From CAVSUZ01 sp963834715 (GTDB lineage: Bacteria; Pseudomonadota; Alphaproteobacteria; Acetobacterales; Acetobacteraceae): 64,000 nucleotides of DNA. A program made the position numbers and the translations under genes. The notes beneath the pieces are model-generated. The model worked only from the letters and a program-made list of their open reading frames with translations. It was not told the origin of the DNA and made no database searches. This document shows positions 8,903-17,129 of this stretch, piece by piece; position 1 is the stretch's first letter; every line of letters starts with the position of its first letter. The DNA is taken from assembly GCA_963834715.1 (NCBI GenBank), contig CAWIDE010000006.1, positions 1,240,001 to 1,304,000 on the forward strand, given 5' to 3'.

Positions 8903-9844
8903 ATGGGCAGCCATACGGAAGGCGCTTCCAATCCGTTGGCAACAGTCGACGCGGATGAGGCGCAGGATTTGCGGCGACGGGTTCAAGAGCTGGAAGAGAC
9001 CGTGAGGCGGCTCAGCGAAGCTCCACGGTCCGGCGCCACGCGAAAATTCCGCAGTGCGCGCAGCCGGCTTGTTGGCATCGGAGCGGCGGCTCTGATGCTT
9101 GCTCTCGCCGGCGGTTCCATGGTTGTCGCGCAAACCGGGTTTCAGGGATTGTTTGTCGACAAGAACGGCAATGTCGGCGTAGGCACCGCCGAGCCGGGCG
9201 ACAACAAGCTGCGCGTGAGCGGTTCGGTCGAGATGGGCGGCGCGAACCCCATTCGGTTCACCCCTCAATGGAGCGGCTTTTCTGACTACCATCGGACAAA
9301 TACCGCCGAGATATCGAACGATACCAGTTCATTTAAGGCTCTGATGGTCGTGGGCAACAGCTCAGCGCAAGCAAATCGCAGGCAGGTGCAGATCTATGAC
9401 GATCTTAAAGTGCCGAATGGGGATGTAACCGCCAAGAGCCTGACCTTAACGACCAAGAGCGTCACGATCGGCGGCGATACGGTCCCGCTGACAAACGCGC
9501 CAGTGCGTTTCCTTGTTAGCGGTCCCATCAAGGCTGGTCCGTCCCACACCGGCCCGATCAAAAACGGAGCCACTGCATCAGGGCCGGGCTACTCTGTCAC
9601 GCGTATGGATAAATATTCCCCCTGCGGCCCTCTCAGGGATAGTTTCCAGATCACGTTCACGACCCCGTTCCCCAGTACGCCGGCGGTAATTGCCCTTACA
9701 GCGATCCCAACGAAGCCAACCGGCACCGCCACGGCCTCATTAGTGTCTGTGACTGAGTCGGGAATGCAGGTCGACACCAGCGACTCCTCATACCCAGAAT
9801 GTTCAGCACCCACATGGTCATTCATCGTCGTCGGGCCGGCATAG
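8903..9844 (+). CDS. Membrane-anchored tail-fibre-like protein
   Basis: Residues about 18-42 (LRRRVQELEETVRRLSEA) form a predicted short coiled coil. Residues about 55-75 (GIGAAALMLALAGGSMVVAQ) are a signal-anchor or signal peptide, after which comes GLFVDKNGNVGVGTAEPGDN, the NVGIGTTxP motif seen in phage tail-fibre and chaperone-linked adhesin proteins. The rest is Thr/Ser/Gly-rich and beta-like, ending in SAPTWSFIVVGPA. A strong AAGGAGGG (8893-8900) precedes the ATG. Its N-terminal module is repeated in the next gene and in a decayed copy at 27093. A surface fibre or adhesin role is inferred; no partner phage genes are present. Confidence 0.65.
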   Translation: MGSHTEGASNPLATVDADEAQDLRRRVQELEETVRRLSEAPRSGATRKFRSARSRLVGIGAAALMLALAGGSMVVAQTGFQGLFVDKNGNVGVGTAEPGDNKLRVSGSVEMGGANPIRFTPQWSGFSDYHRTNTAEISNDTSSFKALMVVGNSSAQANRRQVQIYDDLKVPNGDVTAKSLTLTTKSVTIGGDTVPLTNAPVRFLVSGPIKAGPSHTGPIKNGATASGPGYSVTRMDKYSPCGPLRDSFQITFTTPFPSTPAVIALTAIPTKPTGTATASLVSVTESGMQVDTSDSSYPECSAPTWSFIVVGPA

Positions 9845-9846
9845 GC

Positions 9847-12363
9847 ATGAGAAATAAACAAAGCACACTGCCGATCCATCCGCGCCGATCGGCGCCGAAG
9901 AGGTACAGCATTAGCGGCGGGCCCTGCGAGCTGGAAGAAGCCGTGAGGCGGCTGAGCCAAGGCACGCCGCCCCGCATTATGCGAAAGTTCCGGAATGCGT
10001 ACAGCCGGCCCGTTAGCATCGGAACGGCCGCCGAGATATCGAATGATACCGAACACCGCACAGCCATGATGCTTGCCGGCAACCGCTCGCAGCGCCCGGC
10101 TAGCAATGCCTTCCCCGTCGACCCCGCCCGCCTTGACCTTGGCTCGGGTCGTGGCCGGCGGCTGCCGGATCGGTTGCGCACCCGGATGGAGGCGGCACTG
10201 GGCGCGGACCTCTCTGCCGTTCGCATCCACATCGGCCCACAGCCGCGGCGGTTAGGTGCTGTCGCGTTCGCCGTTGGCGCTGATATCTACTTCGCGCCTG
10301 GACGGTATCAGCCGGGGACAGCAGCTGGTCGACGCTTGCTCGGGCACGAACTAGCGCACGTGGTACAGCAGAGGCAGGGGCGTGTGCGGAACCCACTGGG
10401 CGACCGGATGGTCGTGGTGAACGACCGGGCACTAGAGGTGGAAGCTGATCGATTTGGTCTGCTCGCCGCCACTTTATGGTTGCGCGCAGTTAGTAGGAAA
10501 AGAATGCCTGGAGCAAGAGGTCGGGCAAGGGATAATTTTCATACGATACAACGAACGATCTGGGTGCTGAAACCCGACAACGCTAAAGTTCTACCGATAG
10601 ATCTTTTGAATTTAGATCTTCAGGCAGGTGGGGATGAAGTACAGAGAGAGCATTATAGGCGGATGTTGAATGCTGGTTGGGTATCCGTGCGGCCGGGGAC
10701 ACCTGGAACCCGCGAACCCGGTACAACTACAACTACAACTACAACTACAACTACAACATCCGAAGGCGTGCTTTACTTCAACGATCTCACCGGCAAGAGC
10801 GATCCCGATATACAAAATGTCATAGCTGGCCTGGCTGATCTCGCGATGGTGGCGGGATCTTTTCTAGAAGCGGTACCTAATGCTGCGCGACCGCAGGCGG
10901 CCGTGGCGTTGGGCGCATATAAATCGCGTAGCATATGGCCGAGAGAGGTAAAAAATTACTTCGAACGACTCACTAACGAAGACCAAGACGCTGTATATAT
11001 GGGCAAGGTGCTACTGACGAGGAAGGGCTCACCTGGAAAACTTGGTTTTGCCTATCTTGACACTAATGCTGAAAAATCAGGACTAAACCGGGCGGATGAG
11101 GCGCTGTTGACGGGGCGCGCCGCGGTTGCCTCGGCGCGCCTGAGAACCGACATGTTTAGGGCGTGGCTCCAGGATTTTGAACGAGGAGCTATACCCAGCT
11201 CGTCTGCGGCCCTTCCCAATCTTGGGGCTAAACTCGAAGCGCAGGCAAGCTTGCGCGAAGCGTCGCTCGAAGCGACAAGAAGGTTGCAGGAATATAGGGC
11301 TAAACTCGAAGCGCTGGAAAGGTTGAAGGCTGTTTGGGAAAAGTTATTGCTACCATTGATGGTTTACAATGGGCAACTTCGTTATATCGCGAGTCAGCGT
11401 TGGTTCCAGAGCCGAGAGTATGCTGTTCTGGTCGACGTTAATTATTATGGCAACAGACCCTACGACCAGGCGCTTGGGATGCACAAGGACACTCAAGGGC
11501 AGAACCTCTTCGTCAACTTAGTGTTCAACAATTCCTTACCGTTGCCCGGTACGGAGTGGACGCTGGACCTGGAGCCCGTCGCGGGGCCGAAGAAGGATCA
11601 TTTGGAGAAGCACATGCCTAGTGAAATGCTTCAGGAAATTGAGAGAGCACGAGAGCTGATCAAGAAAAATGAGGAGAAGGTAATGGGAACTCAAACTATC
11701 GAAGGTGGAGTTGCCCAAGCGTTTGCTTTCATGTCATGGGTAGACGAACTCATATGGCATTGCACTCCGTTCGTTGGATCTCGCAGTGAGGCACATATCT
11801 TCACCTGCCTGTATCATCCAGGGACGTATTTTCAGAGTCCTGGGGTCTGCTCAGTTTACTGCTGCCCGGATCATCCCGAGTTCACTGGGCTTATTAATGA
11901 GACATGCCCGAGGTTCGACGTCGATCCCCGAACGGGGGCGCGGCGCGCGTGCAAGAAACGGCTCCAAAAATGCGGAGTCCCGCTCTCCAGATTTTACTAC
12001 GGCTGCCGGAATCATCCAGAGGTAATTGAGTTTACCCCTCAGAAGTGTCCAAAATGCTTCAAATCGCTCAGGTTAAACAAGAGCACTGCTCAGGCTTTTT
12101 TGGATCTAGGAATGGCTATTTCCAAAGATCATGGAGACAAGTACGGACCAACAATTAAAGAAGAGGACCAGATCCAAGAACCGACAAATGTCGGAAGTAG
12201 AAAACGCGCCAACAGCACTCCGTCTCAGGCGCTGAAAACTGCTCGAGAAGACAACCCCAAGAGAGCATTTATCCGCTCCTGGGTCCGTGTTGTGCCGCTA
12301 TCTGAAAAATCGAAGACAAAGCGCCCGGAACAAATCGAGCTCGATAAACTAGCAAATGTTTAG
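9847..12363 (+). CDS. DUF4157 protein with 2OG-dioxygenase-like motifs and Cys/His repeats
   Basis: Residues about 88-182 are a DUF4157 domain with the zinc-protease-like HELAH at 167-171 in GRRLLGHELAHVVQQRQGRV; DUF4157 marks many eCIS cargo proteins. A poly-Thr linker (about 293-304) and a probable coiled coil (459-501) follow. Next are GMHKDTQGQNLFVNLVF (His546, Asp548) and IWHCTPFVGSR (His638, Arg646), a layout matching the HxD...H...R ligand set of 2-oxoglutarate/Fe(II) dioxygenases (inference). Three Cys/His motifs at about 652, 671 and 717 resemble heavy-metal-binding domains, the last being YYGCRNHPEV then KCPKC. The N-terminus is grafted from the preceding fibre gene with its membrane segment deleted. 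The start is 2 nt after that gene and lacks a clear Shine-Dalgarno sequence. Confidence 0.7.
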   Translation: MRNKQSTLPIHPRRSAPKRYSISGGPCELEEAVRRLSQGTPPRIMRKFRNAYSRPVSIGTAAEISNDTEHRTAMMLAGNRSQRPASNAFPVDPARLDLGSGRGRRLPDRLRTRMEAALGADLSAVRIHIGPQPRRLGAVAFAVGADIYFAPGRYQPGTAAGRRLLGHELAHVVQQRQGRVRNPLGDRMVVVNDRALEVEADRFGLLAATLWLRAVSRKRMPGARGRARDNFHTIQRTIWVLKPDNAKVLPIDLLNLDLQAGGDEVQREHYRRMLNAGWVSVRPGTPGTREPGTTTTTTTTTTTTSEGVLYFNDLTGKSDPDIQNVIAGLADLAMVAGSFLEAVPNAARPQAAVALGAYKSRSIWPREVKNYFERLTNEDQDAVYMGKVLLTRKGSPGKLGFAYLDTNAEKSGLNRADEALLTGRAAVASARLRTDMFRAWLQDFERGAIPSSSAALPNLGAKLEAQASLREASLEATRRLQEYRAKLEALERLKAVWEKLLLPLMVYNGQLRYIASQRWFQSREYAVLVDVNYYGNRPYDQALGMHKDTQGQNLFVNLVFNNSLPLPGTEWTLDLEPVAGPKKDHLEKHMPSEMLQEIERARELIKKNEEKVMGTQTIEGGVAQAFAFMSWVDELIWHCTPFVGSRSEAHIFTCLYHPGTYFQSPGVCSVYCCPDHPEFTGLINETCPRFDVDPRTGARRACKKRLQKCGVPLSRFYYGCRNHPEVIEFTPQKCPKCFKSLRLNKSTAQAFLDLGMAISKDHGDKYGPTIKEEDQIQEPTNVGSRKRANSTPSQALKTAREDNPKRAFIRSWVRVVPLSEKSKTKRPEQIELDKLANV
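10723..10758. repeat. ACAACT hexanucleotide tract encoding poly-Thr
   Basis: Five perfect ACAACT units (10723-10752) are followed by a partial unit, coding for about 12 consecutive Thr residues. The unit is a multiple of three, so copy-number change would alter linker length in the DUF4157 protein without shifting the frame. Confidence 0.9.
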
Positions 12364-12404
12364 TCTGATCGAGGCCGCCCGAAGACGCGCCGAGCTGAGT
12401 CGTT

Positions 12405-15400
12405 GTGACCAATGGTGTCGTAGAAATGGATTTCCAGGAACTACATAGAGCGTTGACGCCGCCAGGCAGTACGCGTGGTCTGGAGTTGAGCGCCGTCGAC
12501 CTGAAATCCGAAAGCATCAGCCGCCTGGTCAACGACTTTTTCGGTGGCGCGTTTCATCTCGCAGGGGCTGAGAAACAGCCGGAAGCGTCGAAATATCAAG
12601 GCAATGACGCGATCCGGGTCAGCGGGCGGCTCGCGCCTCCCAGCGTGTTTCTTGGCCGGTCGGGATGGACTGTCGATGGATCATTTTTCGTCGACGATGG
12701 CTACGCCGAGGTCGTTCTCACGCTCGTTGCTGACGCGTGGCCGATCGCGGACGGTGTCGAGCTCCATGACTGTGTGTTTACGCTGGATTCCCGTTCCTCC
12801 CCATCCTTGGGGAAGGATTTCGACGAGCTGTTCGATAACGGGGCCGACACACCCGATCCGAACGCCCGAAAGCGAGGGCTGCAGCTGGCGGCGGACGTAG
12901 TACTGTCTAGTATCGATAGGGCACTAAGCGATGTTCTCGATTTTGGTTCCGACTCGCGGGTGCGCGTAACCGGCCCTGTCGAGCTTATCGGAGATAGGCC
13001 CGCGGCTGCCGGACGGGACCCTGCTTGGGGAGGGAATCCCGGGTGGCGGATGCGGCTGGGTGCACAGGTCGGTTCTCCCCTGCAGCTCGGCCAATTGAGC
13101 GCGCAGCTGACCTATGAATTTCTACTAGCGTCAACTACGGTCGCAAGCGCCCAAGTTTCAATAAGGGAAAGGCTCACCGCAACGCTCACGTACGAGCACA
13201 ACAACAAAGTCGTTAAGATTCCTCTCTCCGCCACGTTCAAGCCGAACGCGACCGAGGATGGGGTCACGATAGCGGGGAGACCGACTGTCACGAAGCGTGA
13301 CGAACCCAACAGAAAGGCTGGGCTCTCACTATGGGACCTGGGGGGTTTGATACCCGGCGACTTACCCGGGATCAGTCAACCATTGGATAGCTTTCCCGAG
13401 CTAAAAAGTGCGCTTTCCGTCGTCGAACTGTCGGATTTCTGCGCAATTGTCCGTCCCGATCCGCTGCAAATAACCGCGGCGTACGCGCGGCTCCAAGTGC
13501 AGCTGCAATGGGAGATCATAAAGGACCTTATCTCGTTCGAAGAAGCGGCGCTTGAGATCTTTCTTACCCGAGGTGATGATGGTTGGGACTTACTGCCCTG
13601 TCTGACGGCGGATTTAGCAGTTGCTGGGGGAACGCTGTCCGCCAGGGTCGATCCGCTTGGCCGGTCATTCAGCTGCGTTCTTGCTGAAGGATCGAAAATC
13701 GACGCGACGAAATTGCTAGCGATCGACACGCTTAGCGTTCCGCCCTCGTGTCCCCTCAGGGAGACTCAAGACAAGTTCGATATCACGTGGTTTGAGATCA
13801 CTGGCGATCCCGTCGCGAAGAGCTACTCACTCGAAATAGTAACTGATTTTGATTGGGGTTTTGACCTCGGTGCCGACACACGACTGGCAATTAAACAGGT
13901 CTCTCTCTCCCTAGAGTATACCAAAGAGCTTTTTTTTGAATTGGGGGGATCGCTGGCTATTGGCGACGTGACCATCAGCGTCGGGGCGAAATACAACTCC
14001 GCCCACTGGACAGTCAGTGGAGCCGCCTACGACATCCGCTTGAACGAGATACTGAATCTTCTGCCAAACGTTGAACAACTAAAATCCGTCCTTCCCGAGA
14101 TAGAGCTGCCGTTTGTCAAATTGGAGGTGACCCCAAGCACCGGGGCCTTCAAGTTTGACGCCGTGTGTGAGATAAATTGGTCATCCCGCTCTCTAGGCAT
14201 AGACGGGCAGTTCAGCGGCGATATCGCGCTTCATCTCGCCCGCGCACCCGGTAACCCGCTGACATACGACATCCTCTTCAAAGGCACAGGCCACCTAGCT
14301 GATCCAGCCCTCGCGGCGACGCTTAATGTCCAGATACAAAAAGCAGACGAGAACGAGCAACTGGTCACGTTCGGGGGCACGCTGGCTATTAACAATGAGG
14401 ACGTGACGTTGGACACCGACCTGACGTTCAAGGGCAACGTTGTCGTCGGCGCCGACGAGAAGACGATCATCCTCGTTTTCAAACCCGAGAAGAACCTGGC
14501 GGTGACAGACGTCTTGGGCAAGCTGTTGCCCGGCGATCTCCCGGCCCCGTCGATCGGGATCGGGTTGAAGGACGCGCTGTTGGCCTACCGGGGGGCGACG
14601 GTGGTGGGCGCGACGCTCGATCTCGATCTCTCGCTTGGGAAGATGCTGCCGGGGGCGCTGAAGGCGCTGCTCGGCGAGCCAGAGATCGGCGTCGACAACC
14701 TGCGCGTGCTATATACGACGACCACTCTGGCCAAGGCTGATCTGGAGAACCTCAACGCGCATATTGCCGCCCTGGAATTGGCGCCACTTCCGTCCGTGGC
14801 AGATCCCGATACGAAGCAAATCGAGCTGCGCAAGGGGTTCCAGGCCTCGGGCTCGCTGAAGTTCGGCGGCCAGAAGCCGACCCCGCTGATGCTGCCGATG
14901 GCCACGCCCAAACCGGACGGGGCCGGCTCCGCGTCGGTGCCGGCCGCGAGCGGGGCCGAACCGAAACCCGAAACATCTGAGGCGAAATGGATCGACATCA
15001 ACAAGTCTCTCGGACCGTTGCGCATCGGCCGCGTGGGCGGGCAGTACTCCAGCGGAAAAATCGGGCTGCTGCTTGATGCGGCGGTCGATCTCGCGGGGCT
15101 GCATATCGGGCTGAGCGGATTCGCCGTGCACATTCCGTTGCGTGAGGGAGAGGCTCCAAGCATAGGGCTCGATGGACTGGACCTTGCTTACGCAGGCGGA
15201 GCGATCGAAGTAGCCGGCGCGCTGTTGCGGCGCCACATCGAAGACCAGCCGGACAGTTACGACGGGCTTGCCCTGATCAAGGCGCCCACGTTCTCGATCG
15301 CCGGCATGGGCTCGATCACAACGGTCGGGCGCGACGTCTCGGTTTTTATTTTCGCCGCGCTGCAGGCGGAACTCGGGGGTCCACCGGCGTTCCGCCTGCA

Positions 15401-17129
15401 AGGAATAGCGGGAGGCTTCGGTTACAATCGCCGCCTGATCCTCCCGCCGATCGAATCTGTGCATGCCTTCCCGCTTGTGCGCGCGGCGATCGACGCATCG
15501 TTCCTGAAATCCCTCGGGGCGGGGGCTGGCGCGGGTGCGGGCAAGGGCGCGCAAACACCGGCGCAGACCGCCCTGCAGCATTTGGTCAATTACATTCCGC
15601 CGATGCCTGGCGAGTACTGGCTCGCCGCGGGGATCAAGTTCAATTCGTTCGAGATGATCACCGCCGTCGCTTTGATATCGGTGTCGTTTGGCCACGACGT
15701 CGAGATCGGGCTGCTTGGGCTCGCCGAGATGAGCCTGCCGCGCGGGGCGCCGAAGGACCAGGAACTCGCCTACGTCGAACTCGCGCTGCGGTGCTCGATC
15801 AAGCCGGCCGAGGGAACGGTGATCGTCGAAGGGCGGCTGACCGATGCCTCGTACATTCTCTCGAAAGATTGCCGGCTCACCGGAGGCTTCGCCTTCTGCT
15901 TCTGGTTCTCCGGTGAGCACAAGGGAGACTTTGTTGTTACACTCGGGGGGTATCACCCCGCCTTCGCCAGGCCAAAGCACTATCCGCTGGTTCCCCGGCT
16001 CGGTGTGCAGTGGCAAATCACGAACGAGCTTTCGGTCGCCGCGGAGTTGTATTTCGCGCTGACCCCAAGCTGCATCATGGCCGGCGGGCGGCTCGCGGCC
16101 ATCTATTCGTCCTCCTCGGTTCGGGCCTGGTTCATCGTTTCCACCAATTTCCTGATCGCCTGGCAGCCGCTGCGCTACAGCGTTACGGCGAGCCTTGGGA
16201 TCGGCTTCGAGGTGGATGTGGGTGGCTCGGCGCTGCGGATTTATCTCCAGGCCGAGCTGCGGCTGTGGGGACCGCCTTTCGCCGGGCAGCTGCACGTCGA
16301 TTTAGGCGTTGCCGCCGTCACCATCGACTTTGGGGAGACGTACCAGGCACCGAAGCCGCTGACGGCTGATCAATTCAAAAAATCCTTCCTGCCCAAGCAG
16401 TCCGACGTGGTGACCGCTAGGGTGGAAAGCGGCCTTTTGCTCCAGGACACGCGAGAGGGCCAAGCTCCGCTATTTGTGGTCAGCGCTCACGCGCTCAGGC
16501 TGTCGGTCGAATCCACCGTGCCCCTGACGGGGCTCGATTTCGTCAAAAATCGCGTGCCCCAGAAAAATGGCGTGCCCGAGCCGCTTCCTTCGGCGACGCT
16601 CGGCGTCAGCCCAATGGCGAAGACGGCGCTGCATGCGCCGCTGAAGCTGTCGATTATATCGATCGAGGTGGGAGGGCCAATTTCGTTGCCCTCAGCGAGG
16701 TGCGAGTTTGTTGAAACCGGCACGCCTGAAGCGTTGTGGCGCCCGGCCAAAGAGGAGGGCCAGCTCCCCGAGACCAGAGCGAGTGCTGAGACCATGAGTG
16801 CGACGACCGGAGTTCGGCTCGCGCTTGACCCGATCCCGCCCGTCGGCGCCTCCGCGATCATTCGCATCGACAAGGAGGAATACGACGATTTCGAAAAGCT
16901 TATCCCGGCGCTTGAGCGCGTCGACGCGCTGCCGCGCACGAGCAACGCCGGGGTGGAACAGGCGATGACGAAACCGACATCAGATCAGCGCGACGGAATT
17001 CTGCGCGTGCTCAGGCAGCGCTGGCCTTCGCTACAAGCCATTGATCTAACGGAGACCGCCAAGCGCCACGAAGAGTGCTTCCGCGCCGAGCCCAAACCTT
17101 GGAGGCTCGGCGAATTGGAGGCCGCATGA
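12405..17129 (+). CDS. DUF6603 domain protein (1574 aa)
   Basis: A very large beta-rich protein. Residues about 860-1330 form the DUF6603 domain, with LGPLRIGRVGGQYSSGKIGL, IGLDGLDLAYAGGAIEVAGA and GGFGYNRRLILPP as landmarks. The N-terminal 850 residues are alternating hydrophobic/polar strands, partly repetitive (LPGDLP occurs twice). No signal peptide or membrane helix is evident. DUF6603 occurs in bacteria and fungi without known function. The start is uncertain: GTG at 12405 or ATG at 12426, neither with a strong Shine-Dalgarno sequence. Its last codons overlap the next gene by 4 nt (ATGA). The intact 4.7-kb frame amid broken genes suggests selection. The long amphipathic strands might build a scaffold or groove, which is speculation. 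Confidence 0.8.
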   Translation: MTNGVVEMDFQELHRALTPPGSTRGLELSAVDLKSESISRLVNDFFGGAFHLAGAEKQPEASKYQGNDAIRVSGRLAPPSVFLGRSGWTVDGSFFVDDGYAEVVLTLVADAWPIADGVELHDCVFTLDSRSSPSLGKDFDELFDNGADTPDPNARKRGLQLAADVVLSSIDRALSDVLDFGSDSRVRVTGPVELIGDRPAAAGRDPAWGGNPGWRMRLGAQVGSPLQLGQLSAQLTYEFLLASTTVASAQVSIRERLTATLTYEHNNKVVKIPLSATFKPNATEDGVTIAGRPTVTKRDEPNRKAGLSLWDLGGLIPGDLPGISQPLDSFPELKSALSVVELSDFCAIVRPDPLQITAAYARLQVQLQWEIIKDLISFEEAALEIFLTRGDDGWDLLPCLTADLAVAGGTLSARVDPLGRSFSCVLAEGSKIDATKLLAIDTLSVPPSCPLRETQDKFDITWFEITGDPVAKSYSLEIVTDFDWGFDLGADTRLAIKQVSLSLEYTKELFFELGGSLAIGDVTISVGAKYNSAHWTVSGAAYDIRLNEILNLLPNVEQLKSVLPEIELPFVKLEVTPSTGAFKFDAVCEINWSSRSLGIDGQFSGDIALHLARAPGNPLTYDILFKGTGHLADPALAATLNVQIQKADENEQLVTFGGTLAINNEDVTLDTDLTFKGNVVVGADEKTIILVFKPEKNLAVTDVLGKLLPGDLPAPSIGIGLKDALLAYRGATVVGATLDLDLSLGKMLPGALKALLGEPEIGVDNLRVLYTTTTLAKADLENLNAHIAALELAPLPSVADPDTKQIELRKGFQASGSLKFGGQKPTPLMLPMATPKPDGAGSASVPAASGAEPKPETSEAKWIDINKSLGPLRIGRVGGQYSSGKIGLLLDAAVDLAGLHIGLSGFAVHIPLREGEAPSIGLDGLDLAYAGGAIEVAGALLRRHIEDQPDSYDGLALIKAPTFSIAGMGSITTVGRDVSVFIFAALQAELGGPPAFRLQGIAGGFGYNRRLILPPIESVHAFPLVRAAIDASFLKSLGAGAGAGAGKGAQTPAQTALQHLVNYIPPMPGEYWLAAGIKFNSFEMITAVALISVSFGHDVEIGLLGLAEMSLPRGAPKDQELAYVELALRCSIKPAEGTVIVEGRLTDASYILSKDCRLTGGFAFCFWFSGEHKGDFVVTLGGYHPAFARPKHYPLVPRLGVQWQITNELSVAAELYFALTPSCIMAGGRLAAIYSSSSVRAWFIVSTNFLIAWQPLRYSVTASLGIGFEVDVGGSALRIYLQAELRLWGPPFAGQLHVDLGVAAVTIDFGETYQAPKPLTADQFKKSFLPKQSDVVTARVESGLLLQDTREGQAPLFVVSAHALRLSVESTVPLTGLDFVKNRVPQKNGVPEPLPSATLGVSPMAKTALHAPLKLSIISIEVGGPISLPSARCEFVETGTPEALWRPAKEEGQLPETRASAETMSATTGVRLALDPIPPVGASAIIRIDKEEYDDFEKLIPALERVDALPRTSNAGVEQAMTKPTSDQRDGILRVLRQRWPSLQAIDLTETAKRHEECFRAEPKPWRLGELEAA

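Noticed and set aside
14709..16295. 528-aa minus-strand ORF inside the DUF6603 gene
   Set aside because: Antisense shadow of a GC-rich coding frame: Arg/Gly/Pro-rich composition, no motifs.
17075..17125. Upstream start for operon gene 2
   Set aside because: It lies inside the DUF6603 gene; the ATGA overlap at 17126 matches the junctions of the other operon genes.
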